Source: Trichopria drosophilae
Taxonomy: Eukaryota; Arthropoda; Insecta; Hymenoptera; Diapriidae
Length of the DNA: 64,000 nucleotides
Assembly: GCA_030407085.1 (NCBI GenBank)
Contig: CM059582.1
Span: 87,498,501-87,562,500, forward strand
Reading direction: 5' to 3'
The position numbers and the translations under genes were made by a program. The notes below the pieces were generated by a model that was not told where the DNA came from, did not search any database, and worked only from the letters and a program-made list of their open reading frames with translations. Positions 42,326-55,059 of this stretch are shown one piece after another; the stretch's first letter is position 1, and every line of letters starts with the position of its first letter.

Positions 42326-44245
42326 CTACTCTGACAAAGACTCTGCACTGTCAATGGATTCGAGATGTGATTTTTGCAAATTGTGTGTCGTTGCCAGGTG
42401 TTTGATAATTCCTCCGATCCCATCACAGGCTCCTTTACCGTGTCCTGTCGCAGAGAATACCCACTTTTTATTAACAGGCGATTCTGACAACTCATGAAAC
42501 TGGTAACGATTTTTAAAGTGAGCGGGGGCTCCGTCTGATATAATTGTAATTTCTTTCATCGTTTCTAATTCGAATTGTTCCTTACAGCTTTCAATTATGC
42601 GATTCGTAGCAAATAACGCATGAGCAGAATCATGTTTCGTATCATCAGCAATGACAGCAAAACTTTGTGTTTTTTGAGCATGATAACATACTGCTGTAAA
42701 AATTGAAACTTGTTGCGTTTTCCAATACGCACTTTGTACTTCATTTTGTATTATTACGTTCCAATTTTCTGCGAAGTCACCGTGCAAGACAAGTTTTTCT
42801 GAATTCAACTTAGCTTCTTCTTTAACCTTTGCTATTTCTGCCCTCTGAATATCCTTTATAAATTTATGAACACTTACTTTAAGCGTGCAATCTCTGAGCT
42901 CATTTAAAAACGTCTCAAAACTAGTTGTTCGTTTTTCTAAATCGGCTTTATTCCACAGAGCGAAAGTTACTTCACTGACAGATGTTTCTTCAGAAATTTT
43001 TAATACTTCATTTGTAATTCCTTCTCTACCAGGACATAAATTACATTCTTGAAGAATACATTTCTCTGTTGAAGAAGAACACATTATTGCAGAGAAAAGT
43101 TCTTTTTGAAGTTCTTTAATATTTAAGGATCGTTCCTTTCTTAAGCTCTTTAATGCGATTAAAAGAAGTTCTAAATTGGCACAATATACGCACACGCAGA
43201 CCTCCTTTTGGGGCTTAATGATTACCCATTTTGGTCTTAATGAATAAAACTTTGATCTACCAATGCTTATATCAGGATTTTTCTCACGAAAAATTTGAAA
43301 AATTTCCTGAATATTTCTTGTTAAAAAACGTTTCATCTTTCTCGTTTTTTCGCCATCAATTTCAACGCACATTACGTCACTTTTATTGGGGCTCTCTCTG
43401 GAACAATCTAAATCGTCATTGAGGTAATAATCTTGAGCTATTGTAACATGTTCTGTGCTCACAGGGTGGCCACTATAAAGATCAGGTGAAATGAAAACTC
43501 CTTTGTTTTGTTTTAAATTTCTTGATTCGTCAATCATATATTTAGTTATGCCCGAAATTTTAGAAAGTAACGTACTTTTTGAAATATTTTCAGGTAAAAT
43601 TGACAGAACACGGATCTTTTCGGAAATTGTTTTACAATTTTGCAAAGCTAATTGCAAATTTTCTATCCATTCTTCGCACATATCGCATTCATTTTTTTCG
43701 GATAATGGTACGTTATTCATTTTAGACAGCTTATTAGTTATTGATTCCGAAAATGAATCTATAAGTTTCTTTCTTTTTTGGCCAACATAATTTCTCACTC
43801 GGTCTTCTGACATTTTGGAATTTAATTTTCGCAAAGGTGATACATTTAAATCCAACATTGACAAAAAATTTTCGTTAATTTCTTCCATTTGCATATTAAA
43901 ATCAGGTTCAAATAAATCACCTTCATCAATTTCAGGTTCACATAGTTCAAGTTCACATAGTTCAGGTTCAGAGTATGCGGAATTACAATCATCAATAGGT
44001 TCACAGATACTCACATCCGACCGGACCATAAATTTCTTCGCGAATCTTGAATAGCAATTTTTGCAGACACAGTCCTCGAAGTCAATATTTTTCTCAGGGA
44101 ACAAAGGTTGTAGTAAACGAAATAATTCTTCTAATCTAACAAATCGATTGTTATCAGTGTTGTATATTTGTTTTTTATGGACATTTACGAAATCAGGGCA
44201 AACTTTACGTTCTGTCGAAAAACGTTCATTCTTTCTCCTTCCCAT
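42326..44245 (-). CDS. Sola-like 2 transposase
   Basis: 639 codons from a true ATG at 44245-44243. The N-terminus is basic (MGRRKNERFSTERKVCPDF) with CVCKNCYSRFAKKF, a possible zinc/DNA-binding module. The central Cys cluster is CILQECNLCPGREG. The catalytic region carries D490 (LHGDFAEN), D571 (ISDGAPAHFKNRYQF) and D608 (GKGACDGIGGIIKHLA), matching the DDD arrangement expected for Sola. Compared with the sister protein it ends about 90 residues early, just after the third Asp. A TAG in ESLSE* may be a mutation, because DNA downstream (42098-42283) holds another short frame. Cannot rule out loss of function. Confidence 0.8.
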   Translation of the reverse strand: MGRRKNERFSTERKVCPDFVNVHKKQIYNTDNNRFVRLEELFRLLQPLFPEKNIDFEDCVCKNCYSRFAKKFMVRSDVSICEPIDDCNSAYSEPELCELELCEPEIDEGDLFEPDFNMQMEEINENFLSMLDLNVSPLRKLNSKMSEDRVRNYVGQKRKKLIDSFSESITNKLSKMNNVPLSEKNECDMCEEWIENLQLALQNCKTISEKIRVLSILPENISKSTLLSKISGITKYMIDESRNLKQNKGVFISPDLYSGHPVSTEHVTIAQDYYLNDDLDCSRESPNKSDVMCVEIDGEKTRKMKRFLTRNIQEIFQIFREKNPDISIGRSKFYSLRPKWVIIKPQKEVCVCVYCANLELLLIALKSLRKERSLNIKELQKELFSAIMCSSSTEKCILQECNLCPGREGITNEVLKISEETSVSEVTFALWNKADLEKRTTSFETFLNELRDCTLKVSVHKFIKDIQRAEIAKVKEEAKLNSEKLVLHGDFAENWNVIIQNEVQSAYWKTQQVSIFTAVCYHAQKTQSFAVIADDTKHDSAHALFATNRIIESCKEQFELETMKEITIISDGAPAHFKNRYQFHELSESPVNKKWVFSATGHGKGACDGIGGIIKHLATTHNLQKSHLESIDSAESLSE

Positions 44246-44579
44246 TGTAAATTATGATAGCATAACACGGCAAAATTAATTCTAGAAAAAGAATTAGAAT
44301 AGGTATCTGTTCAAGAATATATCGGACTAAACAAAATTAATATAAATAAAAAAATAAATAATACTTACAAAATTATAAATTTATCCTCGGTAGACTAAAA
44401 TAGCGATCTTTCAAATAAACGTAAACGTAGATAAAGGTTATGAAAAGAAATGACTATCATCACATTTCACAAAACTTCATTTATAATTGCTCTTTATTTT
44501 CTATATACACTTTCATAATTTTCAACTTGGCAAATAAAATTTTCGAAAAACTACAAATATAGTGTAAGTCGAGTACAAA

Positions 44580-44825
44580 CATCAGCAAAAGAAAATTAAT
44601 TAACTTAATTAGGAAAAAAGGCACGCAAAAGATAAATTTTTTAATGTTGTCTTCATTATTAGTTAAAAGGTTAAAAGTTGAAATAATCACAACTTTATTA
44701 AAAATTATCCTTTTAAAATTTGGAGAAATACCTATACCCTTATTTTTCTGAAGAATAATATATTCAATCGACAATTAAATCTAAATTTCATAACTTATAC
44801 GCCTGCCTGATTTGACATTTATTCA
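44580..44825. repeat. Diverged subterminal copy of the right TIR
   Basis: Direct-orientation relative of about 45258-45482. Both contain AACTTAATTAG, GGCACGCAAAAGA, TATTTTTCT-AAGAATAA-ATATTCAATCG and CGCCTGCCTGATTTGA. The inner copy is much more diverged, so the element has nested old and new ends. Confidence 0.7.
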
Positions 44826-44844
44826 ATCTGCAATAAAATGAAAA

Positions 44845-45482
44845 AAATCACGTTTTTTTATTTTTTTTTACGATTTATCGTCTTTAGTACGTCTGTCCGC
44901 TGATTTCCATTATTATCTTCGTAATCAGGAGGAAAAAATATGTGAAAATGGTCTATAACAAAAGTATTTTACAATGTTCTAGCTGTTTTGAAGAGTTACC
45001 AAAAAAATGTTGGGAAAAAAATTCCCTTGACTACAGTTTTGGTTTAGCCCGCTTGAAACTCATGTCAATTCTTCTTCATACTGATACGAATTTCTGGTAA
45101 AAATTTGAGCAAAAAAAAAGGTGGTGTTTTCGAGATAATTGAGTTTATTTATTTTTAGAAAATTGGCCGCCATTTTGTTAATTTTGAAGATTTTTTAAAA
45201 AATCCAACGGATTTTAAAACAGGTCAAAGTCACCTACAAGAATCATCAAAAGAATATGAATCAACTTAATTAGAAAAAAAATGGCACGCAAAAGAAAAAT
45301 TATTTTACGTTTTCTTCGATTTTAGCGCTAAAAGTTCAAAAACTCGTAACTTCGTTAAAAATGATCATTTTCAAATTCGGCAAAATACGTATCCCTTTAT
45401 TTTTCTTGAAGAATAACATATTCAATCGCCGATTAAATCTAAAATTTTGACCTCATCCGCCTGCCTGATTTGAAATGGATTT
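44845..45482. repeat. Sola-like 2 right terminal inverted repeat
   Basis: Mirrors 41342-41985. Followed by GATC. Confidence 0.9.
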
Positions 45483-45486
45483 GATC

Positions 45487-46204
45487 TTTTCCTATTGGTT
45501 AATTTCAATGCTGAATAACTTGAAATACGAAGTTTGGAAACATTTTCGGCAAAAGAACTTTACTTACAGAATTCCACGCTCTATCTGATGGTAAACGGCG
45601 TTCAATATGTTGCGAAACACGGCGTATATTAGGGTGGTTCAAAACAACCCTACTGAAAATGTTCGTAATATCATATGATAAATCATATGAGATTTTTAAA
45701 ATATCAGTCGATCCGGGAAACTTTTCATGTGATTTCTCATGTAATTATAAGAAATAATAAGAATATAAGAAAATGCATTACAATCATCTCGATTCCTCTA
45801 AGATATTAAAGAAATTATAAAAATCTCATATGATTTATCATTTGCCTACGATGGATGAATTTCGATGCTTTATCTAAAAAAAATGAACCCGGGTTTCGGT
45901 ATTTTTGTTTTAAACGATATTAACACGTGCCGTCGGAGACTTGAATTTAACATACAGTTTTATATGAAACTAGGTGTTTTTTTTGTTTTATTGCAAAAAA
46001 GCATTCAAAATAAAAAATGTTTTCTTTCGTAATCAGCTGTATCTTTTCTTGACCGTATTAGACGACTAATGAACCAAGGCGAAAAAATTTGTCGGCGGAA
46101 TTATGTCATATTGAAAATCGAGTATGTTTTTGCTTAAAATATTGAAACAGACTAAAATTGCATTTTGTGCCCACATAATTCTGTCAAAACTCTTTTTAAG
46201 CGTT
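45487..46204. other. AT-rich lead-in to satellite 1
   Basis: No gene. A short inverted pair, ATGATAAATCATATGAGATTT (about 45674-45695) and AAATCTCATATGATTTATCA (about 45821-45840), encloses 125 bp and could be a small foldback. Confidence 0.4.
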
Positions 46205-49200
46205 TCGATATCCGCACTTGAATAGACTGCCCTCAAGGGCCCGCTGAAGATTACTTATGCGATTTTGAAGACGTTAGGTAACATCAAATGGCGTGCGTTT
46301 TTGATATTATTTTAAATGGACAATTTGAAACATTTTAAAACCAGTCTCGATTTCCGCACTTGAATGGACTGCCCTCCTGGGCCCGCTGAAGATTACTTAA
46401 GCGATTTTGAAGACGTTATATAAAATGGTGTGTATTTGTGATATTATGTGAAATGGACAATTTGAAAGCTTTTACGACTAGTCTCGATTTTCGCTCTTGA
46501 ATAGACTTCCCTCCAGGGCCCGCCGAAGATTACTTATGCGATTTTGAAGAAGTTAGGCAACATCAAATCGCGTGCATTTTTGATATAATTTTAAATAGAC
46601 AATTTGAAACGTTTTATGACCTGTCTCGATTTCCTCACTTGAATAGACTGCGCTCCAGGGCCCGCTGAAGAATACTTATGCGATTTCGAAGACGTTAGGC
46701 AAAATCAAATCGCGTGCATTCTTGATATTATTTTTAATTAATTTTTTAACGATTTTTAAGACCTGTGTCGTCGCTCGCACTTCAATAGATCGCCCTGCAC
46801 GAAAATCGATGATTCCTCAGCGGTCATTTTGATGAAGTTAGGTACCATCAAATCGCGTGCATCTTTGTTATTATTTTAAATGGACAATTTGAAACATTGG
46901 AAGACTAATCACGATTTCCGCACTTGAATATACTGCTCTCCAGGGCCCGCTGAAGACTACGTATGCGATTTTGAAGACGTTAGGCAACATAAAATCGCGT
47001 GCATTCTTTATATTATTTTAAGTGGACAATTTAAAATATTTTAAGACCAGTCTTGATTTCCGCACTTGAATAGACTGCCCTCAAGGGCCCGCTGAAGATT
47101 ACTTATGCTATTTTGAAGACGTTAGGCAACATCAAATCGAGTGCATTTTTGATATTATTTTAAACGGACAATTTGAAACATTTTATGACCGGTCTCGATT
47201 TCCTCACTTGAATAGATTGCACTCCAGGGCCCGCTGAAGAATACTTATGCGATTTTGAAGACGTTAGGCAAAATTAAATCGCGTGCATTCTTGATATTAT
47301 TTTTAATGAATTTTTTTAACTATTTTTAAGACCTGTGTCGTCGCACGCCCTACTATAGATCGCCCTGCACGAAAATCGATGAATCTTCAGCGGTCATTTT
47401 GATGACGTTAGATAACATCAAATCGCGTGCATTTTTGATATTATTTTAAATGGATAATTTGAAACATTTTAAGACCTGTCTCGATTTCCGCACTTGAATA
47501 GATTGCCCTCAAGGGCCCGCTGAAGATTACTTATGCGATTTTGAAGAGTTAGGCAACATCAATTTGCGTGCATTTTTGATATTATTTTAAATGGACAATT
47601 TGAAAAATTTTAAGACCTGTCTCGATTTCCGCACTTGAATAGACTGCCATCCAGCGCCCGCTGAAGATTACTTATACGACTTTACAGACGTTAGACAGCA
47701 TCAAATCGCGTGCATTTTTTATGTTATTTTAAATGGACAATTTTAAACATTTTAAGACCAGTCTCGATTTCCGCAATTGAACAGACTGTCCTCAAGGGCC
47801 CGCTGAAGATTACATATGCGATTTTGAAAACGTTAGGTAACATCAAATGGCGTGCGTTTTCGATATTATTTTAAATTGACAATTTGAAACATTTTAAGAT
47901 CGGTCGCGATTTCCGCACTTCAATAAACTGCCCTCCAAGGCCCGCTGAAGATTACTTATGCGATTTTGAAGGCGTTAGGCAACATCAAATCGCGTGCATT
48001 TTTGATATTATTTTTAATGAATTTTTTAACGAATTTTAAGACCCGTGACGTCGCTCGCACATCAATAGATCGCTCTGCACGACAATCGATGATTCCTCAG
48101 CGGTCATTTTGATGACGTTAGGTAACATCAAATCGCGTGCGTTTTTTATATTATTTTAAATGGGCAATTTGAAAAATTTTAAGACCATTCTCGATTTCCG
48201 TACTTGTATAGACTGCCCTCAAGGCCACGCTGAAGATTACTTATGCGATTTTGAAGACGTCAGGCAATATAAAATGGTGTGTATTTGTGATATTATGTGA
48301 AATGGACAATTTGAAACATTTTATGACTAGTCTCGATTTTCGCTCTTGAATAGACCTCCCTCCAGGGCCCGCCGAAGATTACTTATGCGGTTTTGAAGAC
48401 GTCGGTCAATATAAAATGGTGTGTATTTGTGATATTATGTGAAATGGACTATTTGAAACATTATATGACTAGTCTCGATTTTCGCTCTTGAATAGACTTC
48501 CCTCCAGGGCCCGCCGAAGATTACGTATGCGATTTTGAAGACGTTATGTAACATAAAATGGCGTGCGTTTTCGATATTATTTTAAATTGACAATTTGAAA
48601 CATTTTAAGACCTGTCTCGATTTCCGCGCTTGAATCGACTGCCATCCAGCACCCGCTGAAGATTACTTATGCGATTTTAAAGACGTTAGGTAACATCATA
48701 TCGCGTGCATTTTTGATATTATTTTTAATGAATTTTTTAACGATTTTTAAGACCTGTGACGTCGCTCGCACATCAATAGATCGCCTTGCACGACAATCGA
48801 TGATTCCTCAGCGGTCATTTTGATGACGTTAGGTAACATCAAATCGCGTGCGTTTTTAATATTATTTTAAATGGACAATTTGACTAATTTTAAGACCTGT
48901 CTCGATTTCCGCACTTGAATAAACTGCCATCCAGCGCCCGCTGAAGATTACTTATACGACTATAAAGACGTTAGGCAACATCAAATGGCGTGCATTTTTT
49001 AAGTTATTTTAGATGGACAATTTAAAACATTTGAAGACCAGTCTCGATTTCCGCACTTGAATAGACTGCCCTCAAGGCCACGCTGAATATTACTTATGCG
49101 ATTGTGAAGACGTTAGGCAACGTCAACTAGCGTGCATTTTTGATATTATTTTTAATGAATTTTTTAACTATTTTTAAGACCTGTGTCGTCGCACGCCCTT

Positions 49201-50569
49201 CAATAGATCGCCTAGCAGGAAAATCGATGATTCCTCAGCGGTCATTTTGATGAAGTTAGGTACCATCAAATCGCGTGCGTTTTTTATGTTATTTTAAATG
49301 GACAATTTAAAACATTATAAGACCTGTCTCGATTTTCGCTCTTGAATAGACTTCCCTCCAGGGCCCGCCGAAGATTACGTATGCGATTTTGAAGACGTTA
49401 GGCAACATCAAATAGCGTGCATTTTTGATATTATTTTAAATGGACAATTTGGAACACTTTACGACCGGTCTCGATTTCCGCACTTGAATAGACTGTCCTC
49501 AAATGCCCGCTGAAGATTACTTATGCGATTTTGAAGACGTCATGTAACATAAAATGGCGTGCGTTTTTGATTTTATTTTAAATGTACAATTTGAAACATT
49601 CTAAGACCAGCCTCGATTTCCGCACTTTAATAGACTGCCCTCCAAGGCCCGCTGAATATTACTAATGCGATTTTTAAGGAGTTGGGCAACATCAAATCAT
49701 GTGCATTTGTGGTATCATTTGAAGTGGACAATTTGAAACATTTTATGACTAGCCTCGATTTTTGCTCTTGAATAGGCTTCCCTCCATGGCCCGCAGAAGA
49801 TTACGTATCCGATTTTGAAGACGTTAGGCAACATCAAATAGCGTGCCTTTTTGATATTATTTTAAATGGACAATTTAAAACATTTTGAGACCAGTCTCGA
49901 TTTCCGCACTTGAATAGACTGCCATCAAGAGCCCGCTGAAGATTACTTATGCGATTTTGAAGAGTTAGGTAACATCAAATCGCGTGCATTTTTGATATTA
50001 TTTTTAATGAATTTTTTAACGATTTTTAAGTCCTGCGACGTCGCTCGCACATCAATGGATCGCCCTGCACGACAATCGATGATTCCTCAGCGGTCATTTT
50101 GATGATGTTAAGTAACATCAAATCGCGTGCATTTTTGATATTATTTTAAATGGACAATTTGAAACATTTTAAGACCAGTCTCGATTTGCGCACTTGAATA
50201 GACTGCCCTCAAGGGCCTGCTGAAGAATACTTATGCGATTTTGAAGACGTTAGGTAACATCAACTCGCGTGCATTTTTTATATTATTTTTATTGAATTTT
50301 TTAACGATTTTTAAGAACTGTGTCGTCGCTTGCACTTCAATAGATCGCCCTGCACGAAAATCGGTGATTCCTCAGCGGTCATTTTGATGACGTTAGGCAA
50401 CATCAACTAGCGTGCATTTTTGATATTCTTTTAAATGGACAATTTGAAACATTTTAAGAATAGTCACGATTTCCGCACTTAAATAGACTGCTCTCCAGGG
50501 CCTGCTGAAGACTACGAATGCGATTTTGAAGACGGTAGGTAACATCAACTTGCGTGCATGTTTGATATT
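46205..50569. repeat. Satellite 1, about 142-bp monomers, two types
   Basis: About 30 tandem monomers. Type A contains TCCGCACTTGAATAGACTGC, GGGCCCGCTGAAGATTACTT and ATCGCGTGCATTTTTGATA. Spacing of GGGCCCGCTGAAG is 142, 142, 137 and 285 in the first units. Type B replaces the first half with CGTCGCTCGCACTTCAATAG and GATTCCTCAGCGGTCATTTT while keeping the ATCGCGTGCATTTTT half. Type B occurs near 46770, 47330, 48040, 48750, 49180, 50030 and 50320. Monomers are 80-95% similar by eye, so this is not a freshly amplified array. Non-coding. Confidence 0.9.
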
Positions 50570-50990
50570 TTTTTTTGATCTATTGAAGTGCTAGCGACGA
50601 CACAGGTCTTAACAATCGTTAAAAAATTCATTAAAAATAATATCAAAAATGCACGCGCTTTGATGTTGCCTAACGTCTTCAAAATCGCATAAGTAATCTT
50701 CAGCGGGCCCTGTTGGGCAGTCTATTCAAGTGCGGATATCGAGACTGGCCTTAAAATGTTCCAACTGTCCATTTAAAATAATATCATAAATGCACGCGAT
50801 TTTATGTTGCCTAACATCTTCAAAATCGCATGAATAAACTTCAGCGGGTTATGGACGGCATTCTATTCAAGTGCGGACATCGAGACTGGTCTTAAAATGT
50901 TTCAATTTGTCCATTTAAAATAATATCAAAAATGCACGCGATTTGATGTTGCCTAACATCATCAAAATCGCATCAGTACTTTTCTGATGG
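50570..50990. repeat. Satellite 1, inverted block
   Basis: About three monomers in reverse complement orientation, starting with a reversed type-B half (GCTAGCGACGACACAGGTCT) directly after T(10). The orientation switch is abrupt. The block fades out near 50990. Confidence 0.85.
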
Positions 50991-51609
50991 CCGTGGATCG
51001 TGACTGGTCTGTAAATTCTTTATACATTATTTTGCAACATTAGTAATGTGAGATTACTTTTTAGCTCGATTATATTACTATTTCTTAACTTTATTTCTCT
51101 AAATTTGGTTATGCGCACTTCTGACGGCTGTCAAGTAACGGACGAACTTGATTGAACAATTGAAGGTTTGTTTTGCTCGCGTTTAAAGTGAAAAGGTTTC
51201 AAACTTCTGTGCTATTGAAAAATGTAGAGTTTCTAATGTCCTTTCCACGAAATCACATCGTAGATACAGTTAAAATTTTCGCAAAGTATAAAAGCGCCAA
51301 ATTTCGTATGAAAATTGTTTGAAATGTGTATTTTATAAATGTGCGCTTATTGGGTATTTTGTGTAAAATTAATTGGAGTAGGGTTGAAAAAATAGCCATA
51401 AGGTAATCACGTGATAATGTTTTAAAAATGTTATCTGTATGTAGTCTTTACAACATAAAATATTCGAAAGTGTTTCTTTGCCCCAGTCTACTCTATATCA
51501 TGTTTTAAACTTATGTCCAACAATAACAATAATAAGAATAATAATTTTTATCTTCATAAATCTTTATTGATATTTCATTATTTTAAAAGTTTAATTTCTA
51601 TATAATGTT
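50991..51609. other. Junction between the two satellites
   Basis: Unique-looking AT-rich DNA, no gene or repeat recognised. Confidence 0.5.
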
Positions 51610-53396
51610 CTAAATTACTTTTAAAATATTGTATAAATACATCATCATAACTCATTCTAATAACTACAAAAACACTGTATGAAATAAAGAAAATATCGTT
51701 ATGAAACATTTCGCGACGGAATCATTATTTAAATAATCATTGTTAAAAAATATTTCTGATAACTTGAGCAGAATATTCTTCATAAAGTTAAAATTTCTTT
51801 CTCATACACTTCAAAAATACTCTTTGAAATAAGGAACATATCGTTTTGAAACAATTCGCGGCGGAATCATTGTTTGAATAATCATTATTTATAATGATTT
51901 CTGATCACCTGTGCAGGAAATTCTTTACAAAGTGACAATTTTGCATACACTTCAAAAATACTGTTTGAAATAAGGAATGCATCGTGTTGAAACAATTCAA
52001 GGCGAAATCATTGTTTAAATAAACATTTCGCGACGGAATCATTGTTTAAATAATCATTGTTAAAAACGATTTCTGATAACTTGAGCAGGAAATTCTTTAC
52101 AAAGTGACAATTTTGCATACACTTCAAAAATACTGTTTGAAATAAGGAAAGCATCGTGTTGAAACAATTCAAGGCGGAATCATTGTTTAAATAAACATTT
52201 CGCGACGGAATCATTGTTTAAATAATCATTGTTAAAAACGATTTCTGATAACTTGAGCAGGATATTCTTCTTAAAGTGACAATTTTGCATACACTTCAAA
52301 AATACTGTTTGAATTAAGGAAAGCATCGTTTGAAACGATTCGCGGCGGAATCATTGCTTAAATAATCATTGTTCATAACCATTTCTGAACAATGCGTATA
52401 ATTTTTGCAGAAAATTCTTCGTAAAGTTAACAATTTTCATACACGTCAAAAATACCCTTTGAAATAAGGAATATATATATATCGTTTAGAAACGATTTTG
52501 CGACGGAATCATTGTTTAAATAATCGTTGTTTATAACGCTTTCTGGTAACTTGGCAGGAAATTCTTTATGAAGTGACAATTTTTAACACACGTCAAAAAT
52601 ACGTTTTGAATAACGAATATTTCGTTTCAACAAAATTCGCGACGGAATCATTGTTTAAATAATCATTGTTAAAAAAGATTTCTGACAACTTGAGCAGGAT
52701 AATCTTCATAAAATTGATATTTCATATACACTTCAAAAATACTGTTCGAAATAAGAAAAATATGGTTTTGAAACATTTAGCGACGGAATCATGGTTTAAA
52801 TAATCATTCTTTATAAAGATTTCTGATAACTTGTGTAGGAAATTCTTTCTAAATTCTTGCAATTTTTGAATACACTTCAAAAATACTGTTTGAAATGAGG
52901 AAAATATGGTTTTGAAAAAATTCGCGACGGAATCATTATGTAAATAATCATTCTTTATAACTGTTGCTGTAAAATGCGCATAATTTGTAAAGGATATTCT
53001 TTATAAAGATCAAATTTTGCTTACTCTTTAAAAATACTGTTTGAAATAAGAAAAATATCGTTTTGAAACAATTAGCGACAGATCATTGTTCCAATAATCA
53101 TTATTTATAACTATTGCTGTAAAATGGGTATAATCCGTGCAGGAAATGCTTTAAAAAGTTGAAATTTTGCTGTCTCTTTAAAAATGTTGTTTGAAATAAG
53201 GAAAATAATGTTTTGAAAAAACTAGCAACGGAATCATTTTTTAAATAATCATTCTTTATAACTATTGCTGTAAAATGCGTATAATTTGTACAGGAAATTC
53301 TTTATAAAGTTGAAATTTTGCTGAGTCTTAAAAAATGCTGTTTGAAACAAGAAAAATATCGTTTTGCAACAATTCGCGACGGAATCATTGTTTAAT
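51610..53396. repeat. Satellite 2, first block
   Basis: About 12 tandem, fairly diverged monomers of 140-155 bp, each with GCGACGGAATCATTGTTTAA, AATAATCATT and ACTTCAAAAATACTGTTTGA-like words. Breaks off at 53396 against an LTR-element fragment. Confidence 0.85.
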
Positions 53397-53979
53397 TAAT
53401 TAGCGAGACAGTGGGGAGAGAGATTAGCGGGAGGAGTAGCGAAAAGGAGGTTGTGGCGAGCGACGTGAAAGAAGAGAGAAAATAGCAGAGGACTGGGAGG
53501 TGAGTCATTAATATGAATAATAAACGAAATATCCAAGGGATATTCCGGTTTAGGGGAGGGGATTGTGACAAAGTCACGATATTAATTAACGATACAAAAT
53601 TGCTACAATATTAATTATATTTGGGCGAAAACAATATGCGTCGTAAGAACTGCAAGTTCTCTCTCGGCAGTGGGAGCGAGAGGCATGCGAGTTGCGCCGG
53701 CCCGGGTAGTGGTAAGAGAAGGACGCTCGATCTCTCCCGTCGATCGCCGGTTTGTTGTATCGACGTAGGAGAGAGAAGTCTGAAAAGAAAAGAAGTGGGT
53801 GCAAGAATGAATGTGATTTACGTGCTGTCCAGAACCTGTGTCGTCTGTGTCGTCCATTATAAAGAAATAATGAATGCAAGCGAAGTAAAGGTTTTTTTTG
53901 TTAAAGATGGATCTGACGATATTAAATAATTCTTGGGCTGACGAATCGGAGGAAGAATAGGTTAGGGAAATGCAGACAG

Positions 53980-55059
53980 TGGCTCTGTAAAACCCTGAAG
54001 AGGCAGCCCAACAGAGTGAGGCTGCAGTGCAAGAATTTGCGACGATTTTGCAGGATATAGCGACGCGAAGTGAGCCCGAGAGAGAGGTGGTGGAGGCGGT
54101 GTATACCGAACCGGAGGTTCCGCCGGAGTTGGAGGCAGAACTAGCGCAGCACAGGAGAGCGGAAGACATGGACACGCGACCCGATGATGTGGTCACGGGA
54201 GGGCCAGGGGAATAGGCCCGGCGGATTTGCCACTGGAGGAGTTATGGAGGGAGGAGGTGGATCCGGACTCGCCGCCTCGTCGTCGGCCGCGCCGTAGGTC
54301 GCGGTATAACCCCCGCCGACATTGGACGGCGGATGATTATGTGGCGGGTCCCGCTCTCCCTTTATCCCCCCCGGACACTCCCCAGGGGCAAACCCCCACC
54401 GGACCTCGGATTAGGTCCGATGTAGTGCTGCCTCCTGCTCCGGTGGTCCCGCCAACGGTCCCACCCAGTACAGCACTCCGAGTGCCATCATCGGCCAGGG
54501 TATCTCCCAGAAGGGAAAACGCGCCGAAACGAGAGGGGGCCATGTTCGGGGGCCTTTGCCCCATCCGCTTTGACCCGCGGGTGGATCCCCCTAAGTACGT
54601 CTGCTTCAACTGTTGGCAGGGGGGCATGTTCGGCGGGATTGTCCCCGGCCCCAGAAGGCAAGATATTGCCATAACTGTGGTCGACGGGGCGAAGATCTCC
54701 GTTCTTGCCCCCGCTACGCCGCCCCTCACCTTGCGTTCCTTAGGGAATTAAGTGCGAGGGCGACACCAGTGAAAGCCGAGGTACCGAGGGATCCATCAGG
54801 GGTTCGGAATCGAGAACGCCGCGGAAGTCGACAAAGTCGACAGGCTGGACCACGCGGGCTCGATGATGGTACTCGGAATGAGAGTAATCGAGAGAGATCC
54901 CCTCAACCTCTACGGGACAACAGCAGGTTACGGGAGACCCTCGAGCTGTTGGACCGGATTCGGCATTTGCCCGCAGACACCCAGTCACTAATTGTTCGGT
55001 CTGTGTTCGGGGGTACCCCCTCCCGACCACTCACGGAACTGGGAGACGGGTCCGGATAA
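53980..55059 (+). pseudogene. Gag with two zinc knuckles, frameshifted
   Basis: Three plus-strand frames make up one gag. The first (54027-54215) is acidic, with EVPPELEAELAQHRRAEDMD. The second (54227-54751) has an Arg/Pro-rich stretch and enters KYVCFNCWQGG. The third (54613-55059) continues with GHVRRDCPRPQKARYCHNCG and RRGEDLRSCPR. Together they give C-x2-C-x4-H-x4-C and a second C-x2-C...C. The shift lies inside the first knuckle near 54615. A stop at 54213-54215 and this shift make it a pseudogene. Long minus-strand frames here are shadows. Confidence 0.65.

Larger units (their letters stand above)
41342..45482 (-). mobile_element. Sola-like DNA transposon 2
   Basis: 4141 bp with terminal inverted repeats of about 640 bp (tips AAATCCATTTCAAATCAGG) flanked by direct GATC (41338-41341 and 45483-45486). 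A single transposase lies on the minus strand. The inverted repeats are nearly identical by eye. Inside the right end a diverged copy of the outer repeat is present in direct orientation (44580-44825). The transposase relates to that of the element at 17358, but terminal sequences differ, so these are distinct families. Superfamily assignment rests on the 4-bp duplication and the DDD-type motifs. Confidence 0.85.

Noticed and set aside
44481..44774. 97-codon minus-strand frame in Sola-like 2
   Set aside because: Lies in the diverged subterminal repeat; hydrophobic AT-rich translation without recognisable content.
53615..54196. 193-codon minus-strand frame in the damaged LTR element
   Set aside because: Shadow of the plus-strand leader/gag; Ser/Thr-rich low complexity and opposite to the zinc-knuckle gag.
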